A DNA stretch of 64,000 nucleotides from Cohnella candidum (GTDB taxonomy: Bacteria; Bacillota; Bacilli; Paenibacillales; Paenibacillaceae): the NCBI RefSeq assembly GCF_003713065.1, contig NZ_CP033433.1:2143001-2207000 (forward strand), written 5' to 3'. A model generated the notes under the pieces. It did no database searches. It had not been told where the DNA came from and was given only the letters and a program-made list of their open reading frames with translations. Positions 44,918 through 52,559 of this stretch are shown piece after piece (within the stretch, counting starts at the first letter, position 1; each line of letters opens with the position of its first letter). The translations under genes were made by a program, and so were the position numbers.

Positions 44918-45895
44918 TTATAAAGGAAAGTGGCAAGCGACCAGCCGGTCGTCTCCCGCCGGTTCGAGCGGGGGCTCTTCGAGCCTGCACTTCTCCTGCG
45001 CGTACGGACAGCGCGTATGGAACCGGCAGCCGGAAGGCGGATTGGCCGGCGAAGGCACGTCGCCCTCCAAAATGATCCGTTCCGTCGTCCGATTCGGAGT
45101 CGGCTTCGGAATCGCGGACAGCAGCACCTGCGTGTACGGATGACGCGGCCTCGCGAACAAATCCTCCGTGCGCGCGACCTCCACCATTTTGCCCAAATAC
45201 ATCACGCCGATCCGGTCGGAAATGTGGCGGACGACGTTCAGGCCGTGGGCGATGAACAGATACGTCAGCCCGAGCTCCTTTTGCAGCTTCTGCAGCAGGT
45301 TCAGCACCTGCGACTGCACGGACACGTCCAACGCCGACACCGCTTCGTCCGCCACGACGAATTTCGGATTGAGCGCGATCGCCCTGGCGATGCCGACGCG
45401 CTGGCGCTGACCGCCCGAAAACTCATGCGGATACCGGTTGCGCCGGGACACGTCGAGACCGACGAGCTCCATCAGCTCGACGACCCGCTCGTCCACCTGC
45501 TTGGCCGTCATTTTCCGATGGGTCCGAAGCGGCTCCGCGATGACGTCCTTGATGAGAAAGCGCGGATTCAGCGATCCGTACGGATCCTGGAAAATGATCT
45601 GCATCTCCTGACGCAGCTTGCGAAGGTCGGACGCGCTTACCTGCTGGATGTCTCGGCCCTGGAAACGGATCCCGCCGTCCGTCGCCCGCTTCAGCTTCAG
45701 CAGCACTCGCGCGAGCGTGGATTTGCCGCATCCGGACTCGCCGACCAAACCGAACGTCTCACCCGTGCGGATGCCGAAGGTGACGTCGTCTACCGCTTTC
45801 ACGTGGCCGACGACCCGGTTGAACAACCCGGTCTTGATCGGGAAATACTTCTTGACGTTGACCGCTTCCAGCAAATATTCGTTCGTCGAAGTCAT
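44918..45895 (-). CDS. Dipeptide/oligopeptide ABC transporter ATPase, OppF/DppF type
   Basis: A 325-residue ATPase. N-terminus [19 protein letters not shown] is typical for the F subunit. Walker [10 protein letters not shown], signature [17 protein letters not shown], Walker [13 protein letters not shown], and the C-terminal oligopeptide domain with [14 protein letters not shown]. It overlaps the D-subunit gene by ATGA. Last gene of the five-gene operon. Confidence 0.95.
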   Translation of the reverse strand: MTSTNEYLLEAVNVKKYFPIKTGLFNRVVGHVKAVDDVTFGIRTGETFGLVGESGCGKSTLARVLLKLKRATDGGIRFQGRDIQQVSASDLRKLRQEMQIIFQDPYGSLNPRFLIKDVIAEPLRTHRKMTAKQVDERVVELMELVGLDVSRRNRYPHEFSGGQRQRVGIARAIALNPKFVVADEAVSALDVSVQSQVLNLLQKLQKELGLTYLFIAHGLNVVRHISDRIGVMYLGKMVEVARTEDLFARPRHPYTQVLLSAIPKPTPNRTTERIILEGDVPSPANPPSGCRFHTRCPYAQEKCRLEEPPLEPAGDDRLVACHFPL

Positions 45896-46950
45896 GGCTG
45901 CCCCACCTCCGGCCGGCTGGCGATCGTCACTTTGGCTTCGCGGTTGTTGGGCTTGCCCGGTCTCGGATCGTCCGCTCCCGTATCGTCCAGCCAGCAGGCG
46001 GCTTTATGGCCGGTCAGCGACTGGCGCAGCGCCGGCTCGTTCGTGCGGCATACATCCATCGCATAAGGACAGCGGGGATGGAACCGGCAGCCCGGCGGGA
46101 TTTTGCTCATCGGAGGAATCGAGCCTTTGATCGTGTACAATTCTCCCCCGCGTTCTCCTTCGAGTCCGGGAATGGACTGGAGCAGGCCGATCGTGTAAGG
46201 ATGGCGGGGCCGTTCGAAAATTTCCGCGACTGTCCCCTCTTCCACGACCGCCCCGGCATACATGACCGCTATTCGGTCCGCGACCTCCGCGGCTACGCCC
46301 ATGTCATGCGTAATGAGCAGCATGGACATCCGGAACTCCTTCTTCAGCTGAAGAAGCAGATCGAGGATTTGCGCCTGCACGGTTACGTCCAGCGCGGTCG
46401 TCGGTTCATCCGCGATCAACAGCTCCGGATTGCAAGCCAGCGCCATGGCGATAACGACGCGCTGGCACATCCCGCCCGACATTTCGTACGGATATTGGCG
46501 GGCCCGCACCTCGGGATCGGGGATCCGAACCTTCCGCAGCATGTCGACGCTTTGCCGCCACGCCTCCTTATCGCTCAGCTTCTTATGGGTGCGCAGCGAC
46601 TCGGCGATTTGCTCGCCTACCGTGAACACAGGATTGAGCGCGGACATCGGGTCCTGGAAAATCATCGTGATCCGGTTCCCCCGGATCCTCATCATGTCCT
46701 CCTGCCGTTTGCCCACGAGGTCTTCTCCGTCGAACAACGCTTCTCCTTCCGTAATGACGCCGCCCGCGTAATCGATCAACCGCATGACGGACAGCGCCGT
46801 CACGCTTTTGCCGCTACCGGATTCGCCGACGACGCACAGCGTTTTCCCTTTCTCGATGTCAAGCGAGATTCGGTCGGTGGCTTTGACCATGCCCCGATCC
46901 GTCAGAAAGCCGGTGGTCAGATTCCGGATTTCGAGAATTTTTTCCGCCAT
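45892..46950 (-). CDS. Dipeptide/oligopeptide ABC transporter ATPase, OppD/DppD type
   Basis: A 352-residue ATPase with Walker [10 protein letters not shown], signature [17 protein letters not shown], Walker [12 protein letters not shown] and the C-terminal motif [17 protein letters not shown] 46950 has GGAGG upstream and overlaps the end of the C-type permease gene by 34 nt. Its presence with both permeases, F subunit and binding protein makes a full Dpp/Opp system. Confidence 0.95.
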   Translation of the reverse strand: MAEKILEIRNLTTGFLTDRGMVKATDRISLDIEKGKTLCVVGESGSGKSVTALSVMRLIDYAGGVITEGEALFDGEDLVGKRQEDMMRIRGNRITMIFQDPMSALNPVFTVGEQIAESLRTHKKLSDKEAWRQSVDMLRKVRIPDPEVRARQYPYEMSGGMCQRVVIAMALACNPELLIADEPTTALDVTVQAQILDLLLQLKKEFRMSMLLITHDMGVAAEVADRIAVMYAGAVVEEGTVAEIFERPRHPYTIGLLQSIPGLEGERGGELYTIKGSIPPMSKIPPGCRFHPRCPYAMDVCRTNEPALRQSLTGHKAACWLDDTGADDPRPGKPNNREAKVTIASRPEVGQP

Positions 46951-47914
46951 TGGTCCAGCCTCCTTCGGGGAATCGTCGTTTTCCTCGGATCCAGCGCGTC
47001 CCGGATTCCGTCTCCGATAAAGTTAACGGCGAGTACGACGATCAGGATGCACAAGCCGGGATACAGGGCCAGCATCGGGTTAGTCAGCATGAATTCCTGC
47101 GCGTTGCTGAGCATCAGCCCCCAGCTCGTGGCGGGAGATTGGATGCCGAGACCGAGGTAAGACAGCGCCGACTCGCTCAGGATCGCATTGCCGACCATCA
47201 AGGTGGCGGTGACGATAATGGGAGCCGAAGAGTTGCGCAGCAAATGTCCGAAAATGATCCGCCAATCCGAGACGCCGATCGCTTTGGCGGCTTCCACGTA
47301 CTGCATTTCCCGCAGCTGCAGGTAGTTGCCCCTGACGAGACGGGCGACGCCCATCCAGCTCGTAAGCGCGAGAATCCAGATCAGATAGGAAGCTTTGGAA
47401 CCGAAAATCGACAGAATCAAAATGTTCAGGAACAGCGTGGGAATCGAGTTCATCACGTCGACGAACCGCATGAAAATCGTATCGATCCAGCCGCCGAAAT
47501 AACCGGAGATGGCGCCGATCGCCGAGCCGATGACGACGGACACCACGGCGACGGAAAAGCCGACCGTAAGCGAGATCTGGCTGCTGTAGATCAAGCGGGA
47601 CAGAATATCCCGGCCCAATTCGTCCGTGCCCAGCACGTGGCCTTCCGTTCCGGGCGGCAGATCGGGGAACATCATGTCGATCCGCGTCGGGTCGTAAGGC
47701 GCCAGCTTCTTGGCCAATAAGGCGATCACGATGAAATGAGCACGATGACCAGCCCCGTCACCGCGAACGGGTTTTGCATGAATTTTTTCGCCGCCGTCCT
47801 CCAGGGTCCCGGCGGGGGCGGTTCCACCGGCGGAACCGGCGTTCCCGCGGGCACGCCTTGTGCGGTATTCCGGTTAATGCCGGTTTCGGCAGGCTGCACG
47901 TTCGTTTCGCTCAT
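46917..47914 (-). pseudogene. Peptide ABC transporter permease, DppC/OppC type, frameshifted near 47737
   Basis: The N-terminus (MSETNVQPAETG, a Pro-rich stretch and KKFMQNPFAVTGLVIVLI) starts at ATG 47914 and hits a stop after about 62 residues. The rest, from ALLAKKLAPYDPTRIDMMF, is intact in another frame to 46917, with the EAA loop REMQYVEAAKAIGVSDWRI. Adding one T to the T3 run near 47736-47738 (minus strand ATTTCATC) restores LIFIVIALLAKKLAPYD, completing the first transmembrane helix. As with the GH78 gene, a one-base homopolymer loss in an intact operon may be a sequence error. Start ATG shares one base with the previous stop (TGATG). Confidence 0.82.
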
Positions 47915-48882
47915 CAAGCGGATCCGCCTCCCCGTCCGTACTGTACCCTCGGATCGACCACGGCGTACAAGATGTCCGCCAGCAGGTTGCCAAGGATCAC
48001 GATGACGGAAACGACCAGCGTGATGGACATAAGCACGGAATACTCCCGCGCGTTGGCCATCTCGACGAACAATCGTCCCATGCCCGGCCAGTTGAAGACG
48101 CTCTCCGTGAGCGTGGCCCCTCCGACCAGAATGGGCAGGTCAAGTCCGAGGATGGTGATGATGGGGATGAGCGCATTCCGGAGCGCATGCCGGAAGACGA
48201 CCTTGCCTTCCTTCAGTCCTTTGGCTCGGGCCGTGCGGATATAATCCTGGCCCAGCACCTCCAGCATGCTGGAACGCGAATATTTGACGTAACCGGCAAG
48301 AAAGCCGAGAGATAGCACCGTCACGGGCAACACGAGATGCAGCATGAGGTTGCCGAAGTCTCCTTGCTTGTCCATATCGTACATGTCGGACAAGGGCAGA
48401 AGATCCCATTTAAGCGCGAACCACTGCTGCAGAAGAATGCCGAACCAGAATGTCGGCATGGCAAAGCCGAGATAGGAAACGAAGTTGGACGCGTGGTCGG
48501 AAATGCCGTATTCCCGGGTGCTGTTGTAGATCCCCCATGGAATCGCGATAATGAGCGACAGCAGCCAGGCCGCCGCCATCAGGACCACGGTGTTTTTGAT
48601 CCGCGGCCACAGAATGTCCCCGACCGGGATATTGTTTTTGAACGTATGGCCGAGGTCGCCTTTCAGAAGCCCGCCGATCCATTTGCCGTACTGCACGTAA
48701 ACCGGCTGGTCCAGACCCAGGTTATGGGCCTGAACTTTACCGGCTTCCGGCGACAGTCCGGGCGCCAGGAAGATTTGCGTAGGACCGCCGGGAGCCGCAT
48801 GGATCAAGGCAAAGGTCAGGATGGTAATCAGGAAAAGCACCAGCACGGATTGCAGCAATCGGCGAATCAGATACTCGGTCAT
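47914..48882 (-). CDS. Peptide ABC transporter permease, DppB/OppB type
   Basis: A 322-residue permease starting MTEYLIRRLLQSVLVLFLIT, with six transmembrane segments, the large external loop after helix 1 and the EAA loop EVLGQDYIRTARAKGLKEGK. ATG 48882 has GGGAGGACACC upstream; the frame is open eight codons further. Follows the binding-protein gene across a hairpin. Confidence 0.94.
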   Translation of the reverse strand: MTEYLIRRLLQSVLVLFLITILTFALIHAAPGGPTQIFLAPGLSPEAGKVQAHNLGLDQPVYVQYGKWIGGLLKGDLGHTFKNNIPVGDILWPRIKNTVVLMAAAWLLSLIIAIPWGIYNSTREYGISDHASNFVSYLGFAMPTFWFGILLQQWFALKWDLLPLSDMYDMDKQGDFGNLMLHLVLPVTVLSLGFLAGYVKYSRSSMLEVLGQDYIRTARAKGLKEGKVVFRHALRNALIPIITILGLDLPILVGGATLTESVFNWPGMGRLFVEMANAREYSVLMSITLVVSVIVILGNLLADILYAVVDPRVQYGRGGGSA

Positions 48883-48905
48883 CCGGTGTCCTCCCGTCCC
48901 TGACA

Positions 48906-48934
48906 CAGGGGAAGGGCCCGAAGGCCTTCCCCTG
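48906..48934 (-). other. Intercistronic stem-loop between binding-protein and permease genes
   Basis: CAGGGGAAGG / CCTTCCCCTG, a 10-bp inverted repeat that can be extended inside, with no T-run. Third case in this window of a hairpin between a binding-protein gene and its first permease gene. Confidence 0.55.
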
Positions 48935-48972
48935 AATCAGTTGGTTTATGAAGTTGAGTAGGATTGCAGGAC

Positions 48973-50718
48973 TTACTCCACCCACCAGTTGATGGCGTGG
49001 AACAGGTAGCCATAAGCCAGCGACGATTCCGGACGATCGTCTTCCGCCCATTTCACCTTCGAGGAGTTGACGGCTTGCGGGAGACCGTATTGATACAGGA
49101 AGACATACGGCAGATCGATGGAAATTTTCTCGCCGATTTCCTGATAGATTTTCGCGCGCTCCGTTTTGTCGACGGTTTGCTGGCCCTTCACCCACAGATC
49201 GTCGAGCTCTTTGTTCACGTACCAGCCGGAGTTTTGGCCGGCCGGCGGGAAGTACTTCGACGAGAAGATGCTTTCCGCGTCCGGATCCGGGTTAGTCAGG
49301 GACCAGCCGAGGAGGATCGCCGGGAACTTGCCGGGCGTGATGTTCTGATCGATCCAGGTCGCGAAATCCATGCCTTTCGGCGTCGCTTCGATGCCGACGT
49401 CCTTCAGGTTCTGTTGGATGATCTGGGACACTTGCTCACGACGGCTGTTGCCGGAGTTGTATTGCAACTCGAAGGAGAAGCGGTGCCCATCCTTCACGAG
49501 AATGCCGTCTTTGCCCGGCTTCCAGCCGTCCTCCGCCAGCAGCTGTTTCGCTTTCTCGGAGTCGTAGTTATAATTGACGGCCTTGTCGCCCGGATCCGCC
49601 CAGGAGCCCGGCAGGAACGGAGAGTTCATGAGACCGCCGGAGCCTTTGAGCACGTTGTCGACCATGCCTTGGCGGTTCAAGGCGTAGGCGATGGCCTGGC
49701 GGGTTTTCTGGCCTTTGAATGGCGAATATTTGTCCGGGAAGTTCTCGTCCTTGAAGTTGAACTGTACGTATTCGTACTGCGGACCCGGCGCCAAAATAAC
49801 GTTCAAGCCATCCTGCTTTTTGACGGCTTCGATCTGCGTCAGCGGGATCGCTTCCGTCATCTGGACGTCGCCTTTCATGAGCGCTTGGACTTCGGTGTTT
49901 TGATCCGCGTAGATTTTATAAATGATCTTGTCGATATGCGGTTTTTTCTCACCCCAGTAGTTCGGGTTTTTCTCGATCGTGAAATGCTGTCCTTGCGTCC
50001 ATTCGGACCATTTCCACGGTCCGCTGGAGACGGTTTGGGCCGGATCCACGCCGAACTTGCTGTTCTTCAGTTCCTTCGGCGGGATGTCTTTGAGGACGTG
50101 GGCAGGCACGATGGAAATGAACAGGGAGTACGGGAAAGGCGCATACACCTGTTTAAGCTTGATGTCCAGCGTGTAATCGTCCTTTACCGTAATCGAATCG
50201 ATTTTGTCGAGGGTGCTGATGGCCGGAGAACCTACGTCCGGGTTACGGATCGTGTCAAATGTGAATTTGACGTCATTCGCCGTGATCGGCTGGCCGTCGC
50301 TCCATTTGGCGTTTTGCTTCAGCTTGATTGAATAAGTCATGTTATCCGCCGCAACCTGCGGAAGTTCAGCCGCGATGGACCAAGGTTCGGCGGCGAGGTT
50401 GGCGTTACGGTCCAAATCGTACAGCTTGGCGAAAATCAAGGCGTCCAGGTCACCGGAAGCCGTATCGTTAATGAAAATCGGGTTGACGGATACCATGTCG
50501 GTGAAGGTACTGATGGTCAGAGTGCCGCCGTCTTTGGGCTGTCCGGACGGACTCGCGGAAGGAGAATCGGAGGGCGATGCGCTTGTCGTCGCGCTCGGCG
50601 TCGCCGAGGCGGATGGAGAGGATGATTCCGACGATTTGTTGCTGGAGGAACAACCTGCGATTAGGACGGCTGCTAAGGCGAAAACGGTGAAACTGGAGAC
50701 CCACTTCTTCTTTCTCAC
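48973..50718 (-). CDS. Peptide ABC transporter substrate-binding lipoprotein (family 5)
   Basis: A 581-residue binding protein. Signal peptide with lipobox IAGC (Cys 23), a Ser/Pro/Ala linker to about 65, then GGTLTISTFTDMVSVNPIF. The family 5 signature is seen in PWSIAAELPQVAADNMTYSI, with LKQNAKWSDGQPITANDVKF just after. It delivers peptides (nickel or other solutes are possible in this family) to the DppB/C permeases. ATG 50718 has GAGGAGG upstream. First gene of the operon. Confidence 0.94.
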   Translation of the reverse strand: MRKKKWVSSFTVFALAAVLIAGCSSSNKSSESSSPSASATPSATTSASPSDSPSASPSGQPKDGGTLTISTFTDMVSVNPIFINDTASGDLDALIFAKLYDLDRNANLAAEPWSIAAELPQVAADNMTYSIKLKQNAKWSDGQPITANDVKFTFDTIRNPDVGSPAISTLDKIDSITVKDDYTLDIKLKQVYAPFPYSLFISIVPAHVLKDIPPKELKNSKFGVDPAQTVSSGPWKWSEWTQGQHFTIEKNPNYWGEKKPHIDKIIYKIYADQNTEVQALMKGDVQMTEAIPLTQIEAVKKQDGLNVILAPGPQYEYVQFNFKDENFPDKYSPFKGQKTRQAIAYALNRQGMVDNVLKGSGGLMNSPFLPGSWADPGDKAVNYNYDSEKAKQLLAEDGWKPGKDGILVKDGHRFSFELQYNSGNSRREQVSQIIQQNLKDVGIEATPKGMDFATWIDQNITPGKFPAILLGWSLTNPDPDAESIFSSKYFPPAGQNSGWYVNKELDDLWVKGQQTVDKTERAKIYQEIGEKISIDLPYVFLYQYGLPQAVNSSKVKWAEDDRPESSLAYGYLFHAINWWVE

Positions 50719-50779
50719 GATTTCATCCTCCTCGTCAAATATGTACCAATTACTGGCATAGAAACCCTATGCTTTTTAC

Positions 50780-50808
50780 AGCATAACGACTTTTCTAAAT
50801 TATCGCAA
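50780..50808 (-). promoter_or_regulatory. Predicted promoter of the peptide-transporter operon
   Basis: On the minus strand TTGCGA (50803-50808), a 17-bp spacer and TATGCT (50780-50785), about 60 nt before the start codon. Confidence 0.45.
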
Positions 50809-50974
50809 AATTTTTTTTATTCGTTTTTTCCCCTCCCAATCGCGACAATTCATAAATATGAACATTTATTCATAAACAAATTTCGCGTTTTCGAATCCCT
50901 AGAATTTGGGTTATATTTCTGGGCGTAATCCACTATTTTACAGATGGATTTTGCATTCGTTTAGTCCCCACAAC

Positions 50975-51001
50975 AAAAGAGAGGCGTTTGCCTCTCTTTT
51001 T
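50975..51001. terminator. Orphan bidirectional terminator in a 700-bp intergenic region
   Basis: AAAAGAGAGGC, loop GTTT, GCCTCTCTTTTT. No coding gene ends nearby: the closest on the minus strand stops 414 nt upstream. The gap 50719-51414 otherwise holds the dpp promoter, an AT-rich stretch, a cre-like site and a four-unit element; no open reading frame looks real. Confidence 0.7.
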
Positions 51002-51025
51002 CGTTTATCTTATGGCTTTTTGCCA

Positions 51026-51039
51026 TGAAAGCGCTTAAA
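51026..51039. promoter_or_regulatory. cre-like site
   Basis: TGAAAGCGCTTAAA matches the cre consensus at all but one fixed position. It is upstream of the orphan terminator on the minus strand, about 310 nt before the peptide-binding-protein gene. Confidence 0.3.
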
Positions 51040-51210
51040 CAAAAATTTTGCGAAAACTTGTCGATTTTTTACCGCCGAAATCACGTTTTTTCCATGGTAA
51101 AAGTATAATCATACAAATTGAGGCCTTTATAAATTTTTTTTAAAGCAAATTTCGAATCACCATATACGCCTCACAACCCCTTCAACGCCCAGACTACCCT
51201 TCGAACCGGC

Positions 51211-51399
51211 AATAGCAGGAAAAAGTCCCGCTAATTCACTTCAAATTCCCACTTTCTCCGTATTAGTGGGAAAAACTCCAACTAAATGTATGCTGTATGG
51301 GGTTTGACCAACAAACGTGCCATATTAGTGGGAGCTTTTCCTGCTATTTTCGGTTGGGACGCCTTTTCGCCAGATTTAGTTGGAGCTTTTCCCGTTATT
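51211..51399. repeat. Four-unit intergenic element, family B (25-bp units)
   Basis: Units at 51211-51235, 51262-51286, 51324-51348 and 51375-51399; the first two are direct, the last two inverted. Consensus AATAGCAGGAAAA-N2-TCCCNCTAAT. Unit 1 matches inverted unit 3 at 22 of 25 positions, and unit 2 matches inverted unit 4 at 21 of 25. Centres are 51, 62 and 51 bp apart, the same geometry as the element at 21134. The last unit ends 16 nt before the stop of the small membrane-protein gene. Confidence 0.85.
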
Positions 51400-51414
51400 C
51401 TTCGCTAGCCCGTT

Positions 51415-51759
51415 TCACGGAGCAAAGCCGCTGAAATAGCTCCCCGCCGGCAGATGGTTCAATTCATGGAACAACAAAGGAACGAATGCGACATGCATGG
51501 CCGCGATGAAGAGCGAGCGGATTGCAACCGTTTTGAGCAGTCTGAAAGCCAAGAAGAGCAAGAGACCGAAGAGGAGCCCGAATACGGCATAATATTGCAT
51601 AAACATCATCACGGCGTCCGGCAGCGGCACGTTCGAGGTGTATTTTACGAGATAGAAAACATAATATCCCAAAGCCCCGCCAAAGCCTCCTAACCTTGCG
51701 ATCCAAACCCATTTCGTCCGATAGATAGGAACCGCCTCCTCTCCCCTGCTTCCATCCAT
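51415..51759 (-). CDS. Small membrane protein of unknown function
   Basis: About 114 residues with three hydrophobic segments (WIARLGGFGGALGYYVFYLV, AVFGLLFGLLLFLAFRLL, SLFIAAMHVAFVPLLF). I do not recognise it. The start is uncertain: the ATG at 51759 lies only 4 nt after the T-run of the preceding terminator and has no ribosome binding site, while the best one, GAGGAGG, sits inside the frame and is followed at 8 nt by ATC. A non-standard start or a shorter protein is possible, and the gene may be poorly expressed. Confidence 0.5.
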   Translation of the reverse strand: MDGSRGEEAVPIYRTKWVWIARLGGFGGALGYYVFYLVKYTSNVPLPDAVMMFMQYYAVFGLLFGLLLFLAFRLLKTVAIRSLFIAAMHVAFVPLLFHELNHLPAGSYFSGFAP

Positions 51760-51762
51760 TGT

Positions 51763-51794
51763 AAAAAAAAGCGCCGGCTGATGCCAGCCGGCAC
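51763..51794 (-). terminator. Terminator of the signalling operon
   Basis: On the minus strand GTGCCGGCTG, loop GCAT, CAGCCGGCGC, followed by eight Ts. Confidence 0.92.
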
Positions 51795-51809
51795 TCACGA
51801 GAAGCGAGC

Positions 51810-52547
51810 TTAAAACACGACTTGCGCCCATTCCGTATGGATCCGGAAGAAGCTGTCGGGATTGTGCTGCTTCAGCGATTCGATCAAGTTGTGGTTATGG
51901 CTGAGCGCCTTCACGGCCCCGCCCGCGTCGTGGAGCTTTCTCATCAGGCCCAGGATGCGGAGCAGCAGCTCCTCCTGCAGCATGCCGATGCCGCCGAAAT
52001 CGACGACCACGCGGAGCGGTTTAACGAAGAGGAAGCCTTGCACCGCGGTTTGCAGCTCGTCGAGCTTCTCGTCGCCGATCCCGCTTCCGATGCGGATGAG
52101 GAAAATGCCGTTTTTGTTCTCGATGGCCAGGGGCACGTCGTTCTGCTTGCCGGATTCGTCCAACAGCCCGTGCGGGTCCGAGGATTTGATTTTCAGCACT
52201 TCGTTCACCGTCTCGAGGATTTTCTCCACCGTGACCGGCTTCAGGATGTAGTGTTTGGCGCCGTTCTGGATCGCCTCGAACACCATGTTCCGCTGGTCGA
52301 GGGCGCTGATCATGATGATGTTCGCGTCCGGATACGTGGCCATGATTTTCTTTACCGCGTCTATCCCGTTCATGACCGGCATCGTGATGTCCATCGTGAC
52401 GAGGTCAGGAATCAAACGCGAATATTCCCGGTATGCCTCCATGCCGTCGGATGCTTCCCCCACGATCGTATGGCCGGCTTGCACGAGCATCGATTTCAGG
52501 TTTCTCCGCATGATCACGGAATCGTCTACGATCAATATTCTTGCCAT
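51810..52547 (-). CDS. Response regulator: CheY-like receiver plus C-terminal STAS-like domain
   Basis: A 245-residue protein. The receiver (1-120) has ILIVDDSVIMRR, the phospho-acceptor Asp in LVTMDITMPVMNG, Ser in IIMISALD and Lys in YILKPVT. Residues about 138-245 form a second domain with ELQTAVQGFLFVKPLRVVVD and alternating strands and helices that resemble a STAS (anti-anti-sigma) fold; this is inference. No DNA-binding domain. ATG 52547 follows AGGAGG. Last gene of the operon; the same two-domain layout recurs in the operon's first gene. Confidence 0.85.
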   Translation of the reverse strand: MARILIVDDSVIMRRNLKSMLVQAGHTIVGEASDGMEAYREYSRLIPDLVTMDITMPVMNGIDAVKKIMATYPDANIIMISALDQRNMVFEAIQNGAKHYILKPVTVEKILETVNEVLKIKSSDPHGLLDESGKQNDVPLAIENKNGIFLIRIGSGIGDEKLDELQTAVQGFLFVKPLRVVVDFGGIGMLQEELLLRILGLMRKLHDAGGAVKALSHNHNLIESLKQHNPDSFFRIHTEWAQVVF

Positions 52548-52559
52548 GCGTATGACCTC

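Noticed and set aside
47736-47738. Programmed ribosomal frameshift in the DppC-type gene
   Set aside because: No slippery heptamer or downstream stimulator is evident, the family is not known to use frameshifting, and the site is a simple T-run.
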